A stretch of DNA of 64,000 nucleotides. It comes from Costus lasius (lineage: Eukaryota; Streptophyta; Magnoliopsida; Zingiberales; Costaceae). Every line of letters starts with the position of its first letter. Within the stretch, counting starts at the first letter, position 1. A program made the translations under genes and the position numbers. Positions 32,964-42,359 of this stretch are shown piece by piece. The stretch is taken from positions 33,483,501 to 33,547,500 of the forward strand of contig CM050446.2 in the NCBI GenBank assembly GCA_027563935.2, read 5' to 3'. The notes below the pieces were generated by a model. It did not search any database and had not been told where the DNA came from. It was given only the letters and a program-made list of their open reading frames with translations.

Positions 32964-33200
32964 CTCACCCCAGACAAGGTACAAGTGTTTTACCGTGTTA
33001 AATTTACGTCGGGTGAGGAGGCTTGGCTTCCCGAAGAAGAGTTGGCACAGGCCGCTCCGGAATTACTCCAAGGGTACAAGGATAATTCTCCAGAGGAGAA
33101 TTCTTCCCACCCGGGGAGAAATGATGGAGGGGCCAACCCTGCCCCAAGGAGGTCTGGAAGGACTAGGAGGAAGCCCATCAGATATGGCTTTCCCTCCTAG
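32964..33200 (+). CDS. In-frame extension after UGA: chromodomain C-terminal half
   Basis: Continues in the same frame after the stop at 32961-32963: FYRVKFTSGEEAWLPEEELA, then QAAPELLQGYK. This fits the second half of a chromodomain (VKW-G---W-PEE-L---P-L---Y). The codons just before the stop (LQSILEDQ) fit its first strand. It ends with PRRSGRTRRKPIRYGFPS and a stop at 33198-33200, so its last 26 codons lie inside the 3' LTR. It is either a nonsense mutation that cut off the module or a read-through extension; see findings. Confidence 0.6.
   Translation, partial: LTPDKVQVFYRVKFTSGEEAWLPEEELAQAAPELLQGYKDNSPEENSSHPGRNDGGANPAPRRSGRTRRKPIRYGFPS
33113..33121 (+). other. Polypurine tract of element G
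   Basis: GGGGAGAAA directly before the 3' LTR, the usual priming site for plus-strand DNA synthesis. It lies within the extended coding frame. Confidence 0.8.
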
Positions 33201-34731
33201 GTCATCTTTCTTACCTTATTTGCACTTTCCTTATTTGCATTGAATAAAGCTCTAGTGCATTGTGTAGTTTCCTTATTTGCTTCTAGAATAGTCTACTGGC
33301 CTTTGTGTTAATAATTGGGCAGGTTATAGCCCAGCTCAAGGGAAGCTAGGAAGCTCAAGCTAAAGCCACTCAAGTAGAGCTCCAATTATGGAAGGAGGCA
33401 CTTCAACTACTTCAACTAAAGACTCCAAGTTGAAGGGGCTTACAATCAATGCAACTCCACCTTCCATATCAACCTAGGCGCCACTCAATATGATGATGAT
33501 TCGAATGCAAGAAATCAGCCCACAATTTAATGCGCCTAGCCATCAACAATCTAGATCCACAAATCAAGGGATCACCATTTAGATCCACAAATCAAGGGAT
33601 CATCATCTAGATCCACAATTTGAGGAATCACCCTTGGAAACCTCTTAACCGCCCATGCTCTTGAAGGAAGATTTTCGAATTCAAATAAGTCCAAGGCATG
33701 AAGGCGCCATCTCATCCATGCAAACAAGGAAGGAGCTCATAAAGAATTCGGCTACAAGGAAGCTCCATCAAGAAAGAATTCGAAATTCAAAAGGGCTAAA
33801 GGAAATGTATTAAATGTCATTAATTTCTTCCTTAAACCTTATGATTGCGCCTAGGGTGAATTGTCACCCTTGCCCATGGCTTGTTGAGCCTATAAATTGT
33901 AACCTCCCCCCTCTCTTGTCTATTAGTTGCCTAGTGAAAAGAATCCTTGTGTTAGCATTGGTGATTGTCGCCTAAGAGTATTCTATCTCCCCCCTTCTCT
34001 AAAGGGCCGAGCCCTTTCCCTTCTCCCCCTTTCTTCTCAAGTCTTCAACGCAACTCAACCACTTGAAGGATCTTGCGCACCTTTGGAGGGACTCTAAGAA
34101 GCTTCATCCTTTGTCCTCGGCAATCAACAAAGACCCTTAGGGGTTCTTCACTTTCGGCTTGCATGAAGGCTACACCAACAAGACTTCAAATTCGGCTAAG
34201 TTCTTTCCCCTCTTCCATCTATAGATTCTAGAACTTGTTTTCTACACTAATCTAAACTTTGTTTGAAGGGGCGCAAGGACTTGGAGGACTCTTCACTAAG
34301 CGCAAGCTTTCTCCCCTCCCCCTCTCTCTCTTTAGTTAAGTGTTAAGGGAACTTGTGAGGCTTAACCTCCCCCTTAGTTTTGCTTTGTAATATGAATCCG
34401 TGGTGTGTGCGGATCTCGTTTGTCTGTGTTTGCTTGTAATGATGCAATACCTTCCATCAGAGTAGGACCGTTGAAGATCGGGACGATACGATCCTTCTAT
34501 GCTCAAGGATCGCACTGTGAGTATTCCTACTTGTCTTTCAATTTGTAGGTAATTGCTATTTCTTTTAAGTAGTCTAAATAGTTTAGTGTCGTTTTCTTTA
34601 TTTATAAAAATACAAAACATATTTTCCAACTCCGTTTAGAGTAATTTCGGTTTTTATCAAAAATACAAAAAATATTTTCTGAAAGCGTTGTTTGAATGCT
34701 CCCTTACTTGTGAGTGATCCCACCTCCATCA
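33122..34731 (+). mobile_element. 3' LTR of element G
   Basis: 1610 bp, offset by exactly 6416 bp from the 5' copy with no indel, and identical in the stretches compared. The minus-strand 97-codon frames at 27920-28213 and 34336-34629 are the same because they are LTR copies and are not taken as genes. Followed by GGTCT and the rest of element C. Confidence 0.95.
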
Positions 34732-34736
34732 GGTCT

Positions 34737-35090
34737 GCCTCAATACTGCATTTTTCTTCACCAAGCATCTTCAGAAGGTCTCTCGGTCATCAAAGGGAGC
34801 CATTGCTCTAGGAGGACTAATCAATTCTATTGCTCTCGTGGTAGGGATCTAGCCTTACAAAATGGAGCAGGCCAGAGGAAATCCCCGCCTTGAAACTAAT
34901 TCCTTCATTTTGATGTGGATGATTATCAAGGAGGGTGAGCTCTTTAGCCTGCTTTTCTCAGGTAGTGATTTTAAGTTGCCATTGCCAAATCCAGCACGCA
35001 CTACTGTCCGTGAGCAGTGAAACTGGATGATGGAACCTATCGAGGACCATGACATCCCTCTTGAGACGGCTCCACCATCTCCTTCTTAGT
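34737..35090 (+). pseudogene. Third ORF of element C, 3' part
   Basis: Picks up after the GGTCT duplication: TAFFFTKHLQKVSRSSKGAI and ALGGLINSIALVVGI, homologous to the B and D proteins. Then FILMWMIIKEGELFSLLFSG and PLPNPARTTVREQ, and MMEPIEDHDIPLETAPPSPS with a stop at about 35087. The C-terminal coiled coil and the whole 3' non-coding region (stem-loop block, LTR-proximal hairpin) are deleted, so the ORF is only nine bases from the LTR. Confidence 0.8.
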
Positions 35091-35350
35091 GACCTTTGAT
35101 GACACCGAAATTTATGGTAAATTTAGTGCCATTTCAAGGTGTTTGGTGTTATATTCATAGACTTTGCTTATTTTTATGCCTTTTTTTAATCAATATTTAT
35201 GGAATCTATACTCTTTTTGATTTTTAATGATTTTCAGGCAAAAAGGCATGAATTGTAGTCGATTTCAAGCAATCCAGATGCATGTACGAATTCACAACAT
35301 CAAGAGGAGATCACACGTCAAATTTTAAGAGAATTGGAGCTTAAGAGCAA

Positions 35351-35740
35351 ATTACGGCACCCCCGTAATGGATATTATGGTACCGTAATTTCGCTGCACA
35401 CACAGATCGAAATCATGGTACTGCCATAATTCCTGGGAGGTGCCGTATTTTGGTGATTTTCCGACCAGAGAAATCCGGGGAGATTACGACACTGCCATAA
35501 CAAACTTTACGGGCCGTAATTTCAGACGTTTTTAGACAGAGAATTTAGTGAAGATTACGGCACTGCCGTAATAGAACTTACGGTACCGTAATATGGCCGA
35601 TTTTCCACCTGAGAGATTTTGGGGAAAATATGGCACTACCATAACGAGGATCACGGTACCGTAATGCCAGGAGATTTTCACCCGAGAGTTGCAACCCGAA
35701 ATTGCGGCGCTGCCGTAACCAACATTACGACCGTAATTAC
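35351..35740. repeat. Palindrome array in the D-type LTR
   Basis: About five modules of 65-75 bp. A full module has a 19-nt perfect palindrome (ATTACGGCACTGCCGTAAT, 35554-35572), a 5-nt gap, a 14-nt perfect palindrome (TTACGGTACCGTAA, 35578-35591), then a linker with GATTTTCCACCTGAGAGA. Others carry substitutions, e.g. ATTACGG-CACCC-CCGTAAT at 35351-35369 and TTACGGGCCGTAA at 35507-35519. The second LTR copy repeats the array at 42573-42960. Confidence 0.85.
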
Positions 35741-36385
35741 AACACGGCTCGCGATTTTCCCGGTCAACTTCAAAGCCCGATTTTTACAGAGACGATTGTG
35801 ATAGATCCAGGCCATTAAATATGATGCTGTAAGAAGCAACCAGGGAGCTTTGGCCGAGACGAAGACAAGGAGACCTAAAGCCCTAATTCTCGTCCACCAC
35901 AGAGAGAGAAATCACCTTACACGCCGCAGCCATAGGTTTCGCCGCCGGGAAGTGTATAATGCATCTCCAGCCATGAAATTTGAGTGGAAGCTACGCATAG
36001 AGGAGGAGAAGGTGCTCCAGAATTTTTAGCTTGAAAGGAGATCAGACGGAGGAGAAATCAACGAAAGATCCACCGCCGACACTATTCATACGCGATTACG
36101 GCCGTAATCTTCATTACTGCCGTGCCGTAATTTGATCTTCCTCTTCCTTTTCGATTTCTTACACTTAAACATTATGGATTATTGTAATCTTCCTTCCATG
36201 ATAGCTTAAACCTTCTTTGGGACATGGGGGAGTAATTCCCTTTGATTTTTAATGATTGGATGATCCCTTTTTCGTTAATTCGTTACGTATAATTTTAGCA
36301 TGATAATTTTACTCATGTGATAATTGCACTTTGATTCTCTATAGATTCATACTATTATTCATGTTTTAGAGTTCTCGCAATAAGG

Positions 36386-36768
36386 ACCGAAAGGTGACTT
36401 GCTTGAGAAGTTGAAACCCTAGAATTGCATGTTAAGAACTAGGTTAGTTCTTATTGTTTGATTTTAGTAGTTTAATTGCCATGATAATATTATGAATCTA
36501 GGATTGAGTCGAGTGGTCAAATGTGGAGATCTTGCGCGAAAGCAAGGATCGGAACATTGGAGAACCATAAGTAAAACTTGTGTTGAGACTCGGATGCACG
36601 AAAGTGATCCTTGAGATTCCACATGAGACAATCAACTTAGAATTCGGATGCACGAAAGTGATCCTCGAGTTCTTTGATTGATGATTTACTTATCCACAGC
36701 TTGGGATAGATCTTGTGCGAAAGCAAGGATTGGTCCTGCATGATCATATGCACGAAAGTGAGATGATC
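36386..36768 (+). other. GAAA-capped hairpin array in the D-type LTR
   Basis: ACC-GAAA-GGT at 36386-36395. Then GATC-TTGC-GCGAAA-GCAA-g-GATC at 36528-36550. GGAT-g-CAC-GAAA-GTG-ATCC follows at 36592-36610 and again at 36646-36664. A weaker GATCTTGtGC-GAAA-GCAAGGAT lies at 36709-36730. The last is GATCAT...CAC-GAAA-GTG...ATGATC at 36742-36768. Stems of 7-9 pairs enclose the same GNRA-type loop at spacings of roughly 55-65 nt. The array lies downstream in the LTR, where it would be part of the transcribed R/U5 region. Its function is unknown. Confidence 0.75.
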
Positions 36769-37054
36769 CTTTTACAAAGTAAATTATGTCTTTATCATGA
36801 TAGAATTAAACCAACGAATTTCTATTAATATCTAGTCATGAAAATTAAAGTGAATAAAACCCTAGTCCTAGTTTTCTCTCTCTGATATTTCCGCTTTAGT
36901 TTTCAATTGCTTGCTTGCATAGTTTCGATTTACCTAGATAACAAGAAATCAATTATTTGGTATTCACCAAATAAGGTCTCTATGGGTTCGATATCTATTT
37001 TATTACTCTGAGTATCCGTGCACTTGCGGACACAACAAGCTTGGTGACATAACA

Positions 37055-37160
37055 AGTTTTTTTGGAGCCGTGTCAGGGAGTGACAAGTTCCTGTGCGGCA
37101 AACATCAGGTTTTGGCCTCGACACTAGAAATAAGTTTTTGCCCACCTACTTGTTGGGATC
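37055..37160 (+). other. PBS-like leader following the D-type LTR
   Basis: AGTTTTTTTGGAGCCGTGTC followed by AGGGAGTGACAAG resembles the tRNA-Asp primer site but with several changes. About 85 bp more are shared with 44268-44372 and, less closely, with the minus-strand 44885-44998. Homology to the second copy stops abruptly after TGTTGGGAT, where this copy jumps into the middle of gag. Confidence 0.6.
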
Positions 37161-37165
37161 AGTTA

Positions 37166-38503
37166 TCAAATGCTTTTCCGATGAAATATTTTCCATGAAG
37201 CAAGACCATCCAACTGAGGAATCAAATCACAAGCTTTCAACAGAAGGATGGAGAATCATTCGGTGATACATGGGAGAGATTTAATGATTTGCAAAGGAAG
37301 TGTCCTCACCATGGCCTTGAAAACTGGATTTTAATTCATACTTTTTTATAATTGTTTGCTTTAAAATACTAGATTAACTATTGATGCTGCTGCAGGAGGA
37401 GCCCTGATGAGCAAAACAATTGATGATGCTTTCAAATTGCTGGAAGAGATGGCCCTAAACCATAATCAGTGGACTTCTGAGAGAGGAGTACTTTACAGAC
37501 CTTCTCAAGGTAAGAACGAGAATGATGGATGACGAACCTTAGTAGAGAAGGTAGACTCATTGTGCAATAGGTTTGATTCTTTTAAAATGCAAACTATTGC
37601 TGTTTCTTCTATTGTTTGTGAAATTTGTGGTAATGATGGACATGTTTCTGAGAATTGTAAAGTTATATCTAGTCAGAGTAGTGAACAAATCAATACATTA
37701 GGGAACTATAATCAAGGTAGAAGCAATGATCCCTATTCTAGAACTGGATGAAGAAATCACCCCAACTTATCTTGGAAAAACAATAGTAATGTAGGGGGAC
37801 AAACTAAAAGCAAAGGATACCAAAGGCCAAATCCAAATCAAAATCAAAATTCAAATCATAATTCAAATATTTTATCCATGCTTGAAAAGATGATGGCTAA
37901 TCAAAATTAGTTTATACAAAACAAAAATAAGGAAATTGAAGATCTTAAGGAAATGTTTAGTCAATGAGCTTCACAAGTAGGATCTTTGACAGCTCACAAC
38001 AAATATTAGAAAATCAAATTGCTCAACAAGCTAGTAGTTCTTACAGACCCCCTAGAAAATTGCATGCTAAACCTGAGTTAAACCCTAGGGAGCATTGTAA
38101 TGCTATTATCACTAGAAGTGGGAAACAATTAGAAGAACCTAAAGGGAAAGTTGGAAACAATGAAAAAGAACCTAATGATGATCATGATGAGGAATTAGAG
38201 TTAGAAAAATCTTCTGAGCATGAGCAAACCCAAGCTAGTTTGCCACCTCAAAAGGGTGATGAACCAAAAGGGGATGTGTCATGTAAGGAAGATAATTCTA
38301 AATCTAGTTTACCTCCACCCTATAGGCCACCAATACCCTTTCCACAAAGGTTAGTTCAAAATAAGTTAGACAAACAATTTGGCAAATTTCTTGAAATTTT
38401 GAAAAAAAACTTTACATTAACATTCCTTTCACTAAAGCTATTTCTCAAATGCCATCTTATGCAAAATTTTTGGAAGAGATGTTGTCTAACAAGAGAAAAC
38501 TAG
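37166..38503 (+). pseudogene. Gag of element D, N-terminus deleted
   Basis: Begins mid-capsid (NAFPMKYFP, stop, SKTIQLRNQITSFQQKDGES), then CPHHGLENWILIHTF and GGALMSKTIDDAFKLLEEMA. The zinc knuckle CEICGNDGHVSENC starts near 37617. An Asn/Gln-rich linker follows (37830-37880), then SGKQLEEPKGKVGNNEKEPN, an acidic segment, and the PPYRPPIPFPQRLVQNKLDK motif that precedes protease in Athila-like proteins. Several stops and frame changes are present. Codon by codon it is closest to element E. Confidence 0.8.
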
Positions 38504-39114
38504 ATGATTATGGTACTTGCACTGTGACTTTAACTGAGGATTGTAGTGCCATTATACAAAACCAATTGCCACCAAAACTGAAGGATCCAGATAGCTTCTC
38601 TATACCTTGTTCAATTGGAAGAATGAATTTTGGCTGAGCCTTATGTGACTTAGGTGCCAGTGTAAGTTTAATGCCTTTATCCTTTTACAGGAAACTGGAC
38701 ATTGGAGAGCTAAAGCCAACATCTATATCTTTACAGCTCGTTGATAGCTCGGTAAAGTACCCCATAGGTATTTTAGAAAATGTTCCAATCAAAATAGGTG
38801 AGTTTTTCATACCTGCAGATTTTGTAGTTTTAGACATGGAGGAAAATCATACAAATCCCATAATTCTTGGTATACCATTGCTAGCCACTGCGGGAGCACA
38901 TATTGATGTTAAAAAAGGAAAAATCAATTTTAATATTTGTGAAAAGATAATTGAATTTGATCTTGCTGATTCATTGAACAAAATTTCATATTCTGGGTCA
39001 TGTTGTAGCATTGACATAGTTGATGATATTGTTTATGATGCTCTTAGTTTATTTGATGAATCCTCTACTGTTGAAACAAATAATTTTTCTGAGAATGTTG
39101 ACAAAGGATTATAG
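38449..39114 (+). pseudogene. Retropepsin-like protease of element D
   Basis: MPSYAKFLEEMLSNKRKLDD, then SFSIPCSIGRMNFG, a stop where the E copy has Arg (38635-38637), and ALCDLGASVSLMPLSFYRKL with the DLG active site. It continues to YPIGILENVPIKIGEFFIPA and ILGIPLLATAGAHIDVKKGK. It ends in an acidic stretch, where E continues into the reverse transcriptase linker. A frame change lies near 38500. Confidence 0.8.
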
Positions 39115-39327
39115 GAAAAGAGAGATAAAAATCTTGAGAAGAAGAGAAAGAGAAGGAGAAGAAGAGGCTCCAGATTGATTGACAAAGGGAAGAAGATATT
39201 GAGTAAATTTGGACACTGTTTCAAGATTGAGCCTTATGTGATTGAAACGGATGCTCAAATCAAAGGAAAATCTGAGTGGAAATTAAAGATATCAAAATCA
39301 CAACCGAGTGCAAAAGGGTCAAGCTAA
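39115..39327 (+). pseudogene. Basic tail replacing pol in element D
   Basis: After a stop at 39112-39114 the frame continues RDKNLEKKRKRRRRRGSRLI, DKGKKILSKFGHCFKIEP and KISKSQPSAKGSS, and stops inside the pol-end block. It takes the place of reverse transcriptase, RNase H and integrase. The strongly basic stretch looks like a nuclear localisation or nucleic-acid-binding tail. Its origin is unknown. Confidence 0.55.
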
Positions 39328-39370
39328 AGACCTTTAAATTAGCACTTCTTGGGAGGCAACCCAAGCTTTC
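39321..39370 (+). other. Conserved pol-end block with hairpin (copy D)
   Basis: GTCAAGCTAAAGACC, TTTAAATTAGCACT, then CTTGGGAGGCAACCCAAG, a 6-bp stem with an AGGCAA loop. The TAA in AAGCTAA is the stop codon of the frame upstream. Confidence 0.85.
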
Positions 39371-39466
39371 TAACTTTAATTTGCTTTCTTTTATTCACTT
39401 TTAATTTAGTTTAGTCTTAGAACTAATTTTTATTTCTTTTTTTTTATGTAAGTAGCAAGATTTGGC

Positions 39467-39795
39467 ACAAATTACGGCACTACCGTAATGAACTTTACGG
39501 TACCGCAATTCTTGCTCTTTTCGAACAGAAAGCTTTGACGATAAAACGGTACTACTGTAAGTATTTTCATGGTACCGTATTTTGTGACCAAAATCTTCCC
39601 GAGAGTTTTTATGCTTTTATGACGCTACCGTAATATGTTTTACGGTACCGTATTTTCGCTGAATTTTCATTCGAGAGATTCCATGTTTTTCACCGAAATT
39701 ATGGCACCACCGTAAGATACATTACGGGCAGTATTTTCTAATTTGTATGCATTACGGCACAGCCATAATGGACATTACGGCCGTAATTGTATCCA
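39467..39795. repeat. Palindrome spacer of element D
   Basis: Between pol-end block and third ORF. Words: TTACGGCACTACCGTAA (39473), TTTACGGTACCG (39494), CTACCGTAATATGTTTTACGG followed by TACCG (near 39625), TTACGGCACAGCCATAA (39760) and ATTACGGCCGTAAT (39775). Linkers have TTCGAACAGAAAGC and ATTCGAGAGATTCC, counterparts of the LTR linkers. The same dialect is used in the LTR of this element. Confidence 0.8.
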
Positions 39796-40333
39796 GCCCA
39801 CGCGATTTACGTGCTGTTTTTACGGGTTCCTATGCCGTATTCGTGATTTCTCACTTGTTCGAGCGCCGACTTCTGAACTCTGACCATCTCCGACCTTCTA
39901 GAGATGCCGATGACTCTTCCTGTCCGGTTATTGCCACTGATCTGGTACTCTCTCAACCAATTTCTCGATTTAGGCGAGTTTTTGCATAGTTTTTGCCCCT
40001 TTCGATGTTTGACCTCGATTCTTGATCGTTTTCAATGATTTTTGTTTCTAATCACTTCATAGATGATAGACGACTAGTTCTTGTTCATTTCTAACAATTT
40101 TGACCAATTTCTGTGGAGAGATTTGAGCTGAAACGAGTAAACATGTTGGATTGTTACTATTCATATTTTGCCCTTTTTCCTATCTTGACGAAATCTCGAT
40201 TTTAAGCTTGCATTTAATTGATTATTGCTTCCATGATGCTTGATGAGTATTATTGATTTATGATGAGAGTGTTAGCTTGCTATATATTGCTATATTTTGT
40301 TGAAAATTTTGAGTTACAGCTTGAATTGAGTCA

Positions 40334-41719
40334 ATGGCACCAAAGAAGGCTCTTGCTTCTAAAAGGAAAGGGAAGGCACCTGCTGAGCCTTCTAATCCAC
40401 CCAACCCTCACGATATCATTTTTAAGGATGAGCTTCAAGAAACACATTATAACTAGTTGGTGGAAAGGAGGGTAGTGGGCACGAAATATGCAGACAAGTG
40501 CACGTTGGAGATATTAGGATTGCACGAGGATGTCATGTGGATGTTTGAGCAGATTAGAGCACAGAGATTTTTCCATATGACACCACAGACATACCTACCG
40601 ATTGTTCTTGAGTTCTTGTTTAGTTTTGATATGGAGCTTCATACATACCCTGATAGGCATGCGGTTGGTGAGATCACCTTCTGGATGGCTAATGAAGAAA
40701 GGAAGCTATCCATGAGAGATTTAAGGACTATTTTTTAGCTTGGTACAGGAGGGCACACATCGGTTTGACTTGGATATGAAGAGAGCATATTTTGGAATCA
40801 AATTACCCATGAGATAAATTTTTCAGAACTGATCGCCAGAGCTTCAAAGATATCAAACCCCTGTATAAAGTATGTTCATAGAGTTTTAGCCCACACTGTC
40901 TTTGGTAGAGGTGACAGTGATGGGATGGTCAGACAGACTGAGCTTTTCTTCCTATGGAGTATGCTTTATGGGTATGCTTTGGATGTAGCCTTTTTCTTCA
41001 TGAAGCACAAAGAGAAAGTTTCTAGGGCTAAGAAGGGAGCAATTGTAATAGGTGGTTTCATCACACCTATAGCCCTGTATTTGAGAGTAGAGCCATATGG
41101 GATTGAGATAGCCAGAGGCAGTTCAAGACTTGACATGGAGTCTTGCATGGCTATGAAGATGATTGTGAGAGAAGGAGAGAACTTCTCATTGATTCTTGGG
41201 TCTGGAGGACAAAAGTTGCCACTACCTAACATTGAAAAGACCACACTGAGGAACCAAGAAAACTGGAAGTTGGTTCTTGAAGATGGGGACTTTGCTATGG
41301 CACCACTGCTTAGTACTGTACCACCACCACCCACCTGGGGTGGTAGTGATGATCCTTTTGGCATGGACATGGAGCAGCCATCGCAGGGGGCTACTGACTC
41401 TTCCACGCATTAGACATCAGGTCGAGAATTCTCTAGTGCACATGACCCTAGATACAGATCTATCTCCGCCCAGTTGTACTGGTAGGAACATAAGATGGAT
41501 AAGAAGATGAACACCATGGGCCAGATGACTGACGAGATACATCATATGCACCAGAACTTAGAGAGTCTTAGCACATACATGGAGGAGATGGGGAACTTTT
41601 TATACGAGCGCTTCGATTTTCAGGATCCCAGGAGAGGTGGAGATTACGGAGGCGACCAGATTGTACCGCATGATGATCCGATGGATCCGATGGCGGTGAT
41701 GATTGGTAGAGTCTTGTGA
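40334..41719 (+). pseudogene. Third ORF (env-position protein), element D
   Basis: Starts MAPKKALASKRKGKAPAEPS, a lysine-rich N-terminus, with a stop at 40454. It continues LVERRVVGTKYADKCTLEIL and FFHMTPQTYLPIVLEFLFSF; a gap with a frame change follows at 40739-40925. The conserved core is VRQTELFFLWSMLYGYALDV, FFFMKHKEKVSRAKKGAIVI and GGFITPIALYLRVEPYG. The C-terminus (MDKKMNTMGQMTDEIHHMHQ, NLESLSTYMEEMG) is a clear coiled coil. It is shorter than the element B protein because the Pro/Ser-rich segment is missing. Role unknown. Confidence 0.75.
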
Positions 41720-42359
41720 GTATCACTTTTCCCTTTTACTTTATGTATTTAATTTTTCTTATCTTATTGATATTTCATATTTTGAAGGGAAGGATGATTT
41801 CTTCACGCCCTTGTGTCCGCCACTACTACTCTGCTTTGCACGACATTATTCTTATTTCGATATGGTTGTATCATGATGATATTGATTTCTACTATTTCGA
41901 TAGGGTTGTATTATGCTATTGATGATTTATTTTTGATATGGTTGTACCACACATGATTATGTTTTTGATATTTTGATATGACAGGTTGATATTTGATGAT
42001 GATGAGTATATTTTTGATTGATGAGATTTATGGCCTCGATCTATTTTGAAAATAATATTGATGATTTGTTTGACTCTTATTGATGATGATGAATGAATCC
42101 AAACTTGTGAATAAGTCTAGACCTATCATGCCGAATTTATTTCTCTTATGCATATCTACTTTTGAAGTTTTTCATTGGTTGATAAGTGAAATTTTTGAGA
42201 GATATGTTATTTGGGAAATTTAATTTGAAAGTGAAGCTACTTTTTGAATAAAATCCGTATATGAGTATGATTTTTAATCAATATTGATTGATCAATCTAA
42301 TTGATGTTTGATTTATTTTGCTATTTGTTGGGAAGAAAGAGGCCAAAATCTAAAAATAG
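41720..42359 (+). other. 3' non-coding region of element D
   Basis: AT-rich, with GATGATGAT and TTGATATTT phrases; no coding feature. It corresponds to 12435-13489 of element B. Confidence 0.5.

Larger units (their letters stand above)
26706..34731 (+). mobile_element. Chromodomain-type Ty3/gypsy element G, 8026 bp, young
   Basis: Complete: 1610-bp LTRs with TGATGG...CCATCA ends, tRNA-iMet primer site, one gag-pol frame, a polypurine tract, and 5-bp target duplication GGTCT at 26701-26705 and 34732-34736. The two LTRs are the same length and I saw no difference in the stretches compared, so insertion was recent. It lies in the third ORF of element C in the same orientation. The C-terminal chromodomain-like segment and the iMet primer site place it among the chromoviruses. 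The integrase tail (IVEKINDNTYILDLPPD) recalls the centromere-associated CRM branch, but the clade is not certain. Confidence 0.93.
21795..37054 (+). mobile_element. Athila-like element C, decayed, interrupted by element G
   Basis: Order on the plus strand: 5' LTR remnant, tRNA-Asp primer site, leader, gag remnant, pol, third ORF (split by G at 26706-34731) and an LTR at 35097-37054 that serves as its 3' LTR. The protease, the integrase C-terminus, the pol-end block and the palindrome spacer are missing through deletions near 23.2 and 26.05 kb. Many in-frame stops show that it is old. After removal of G and one GGTCT copy, the third ORF reads through the insertion point. Confidence 0.7.
35097..37054 (+). 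mobile_element. D-type LTR (3' LTR of C / 5' LTR of D)
   Basis: 1958 bp, TGATGACACCG to GTGACATAACA. It is homologous to 42535-44267 (+) and 44999-46919 (-). Three layers of structure are visible: a palindrome array (35351-35735, words TTACGGCACTGCCGTAA and TTACGGTACCGTAA); a region from 35790 with a small basic frame and AGACGGAGGAG; and the GAAA-hairpin array (36386-36768). The end has GGTCTCTATGGGTTCGATAT and GTGCACTTGCGGAC. The element boundary is fixed by TGATGACACC, which is also the start of the E LTR, and by ACA followed by AGTTTTT. Confidence 0.75.

Noticed and set aside
34336..34629. Identical 97-codon minus-strand frames at 27920-28213 and 34336-34629
   Set aside because: They are the same position in the two LTRs of element G, antisense, without domains; identity follows from LTR duplication.
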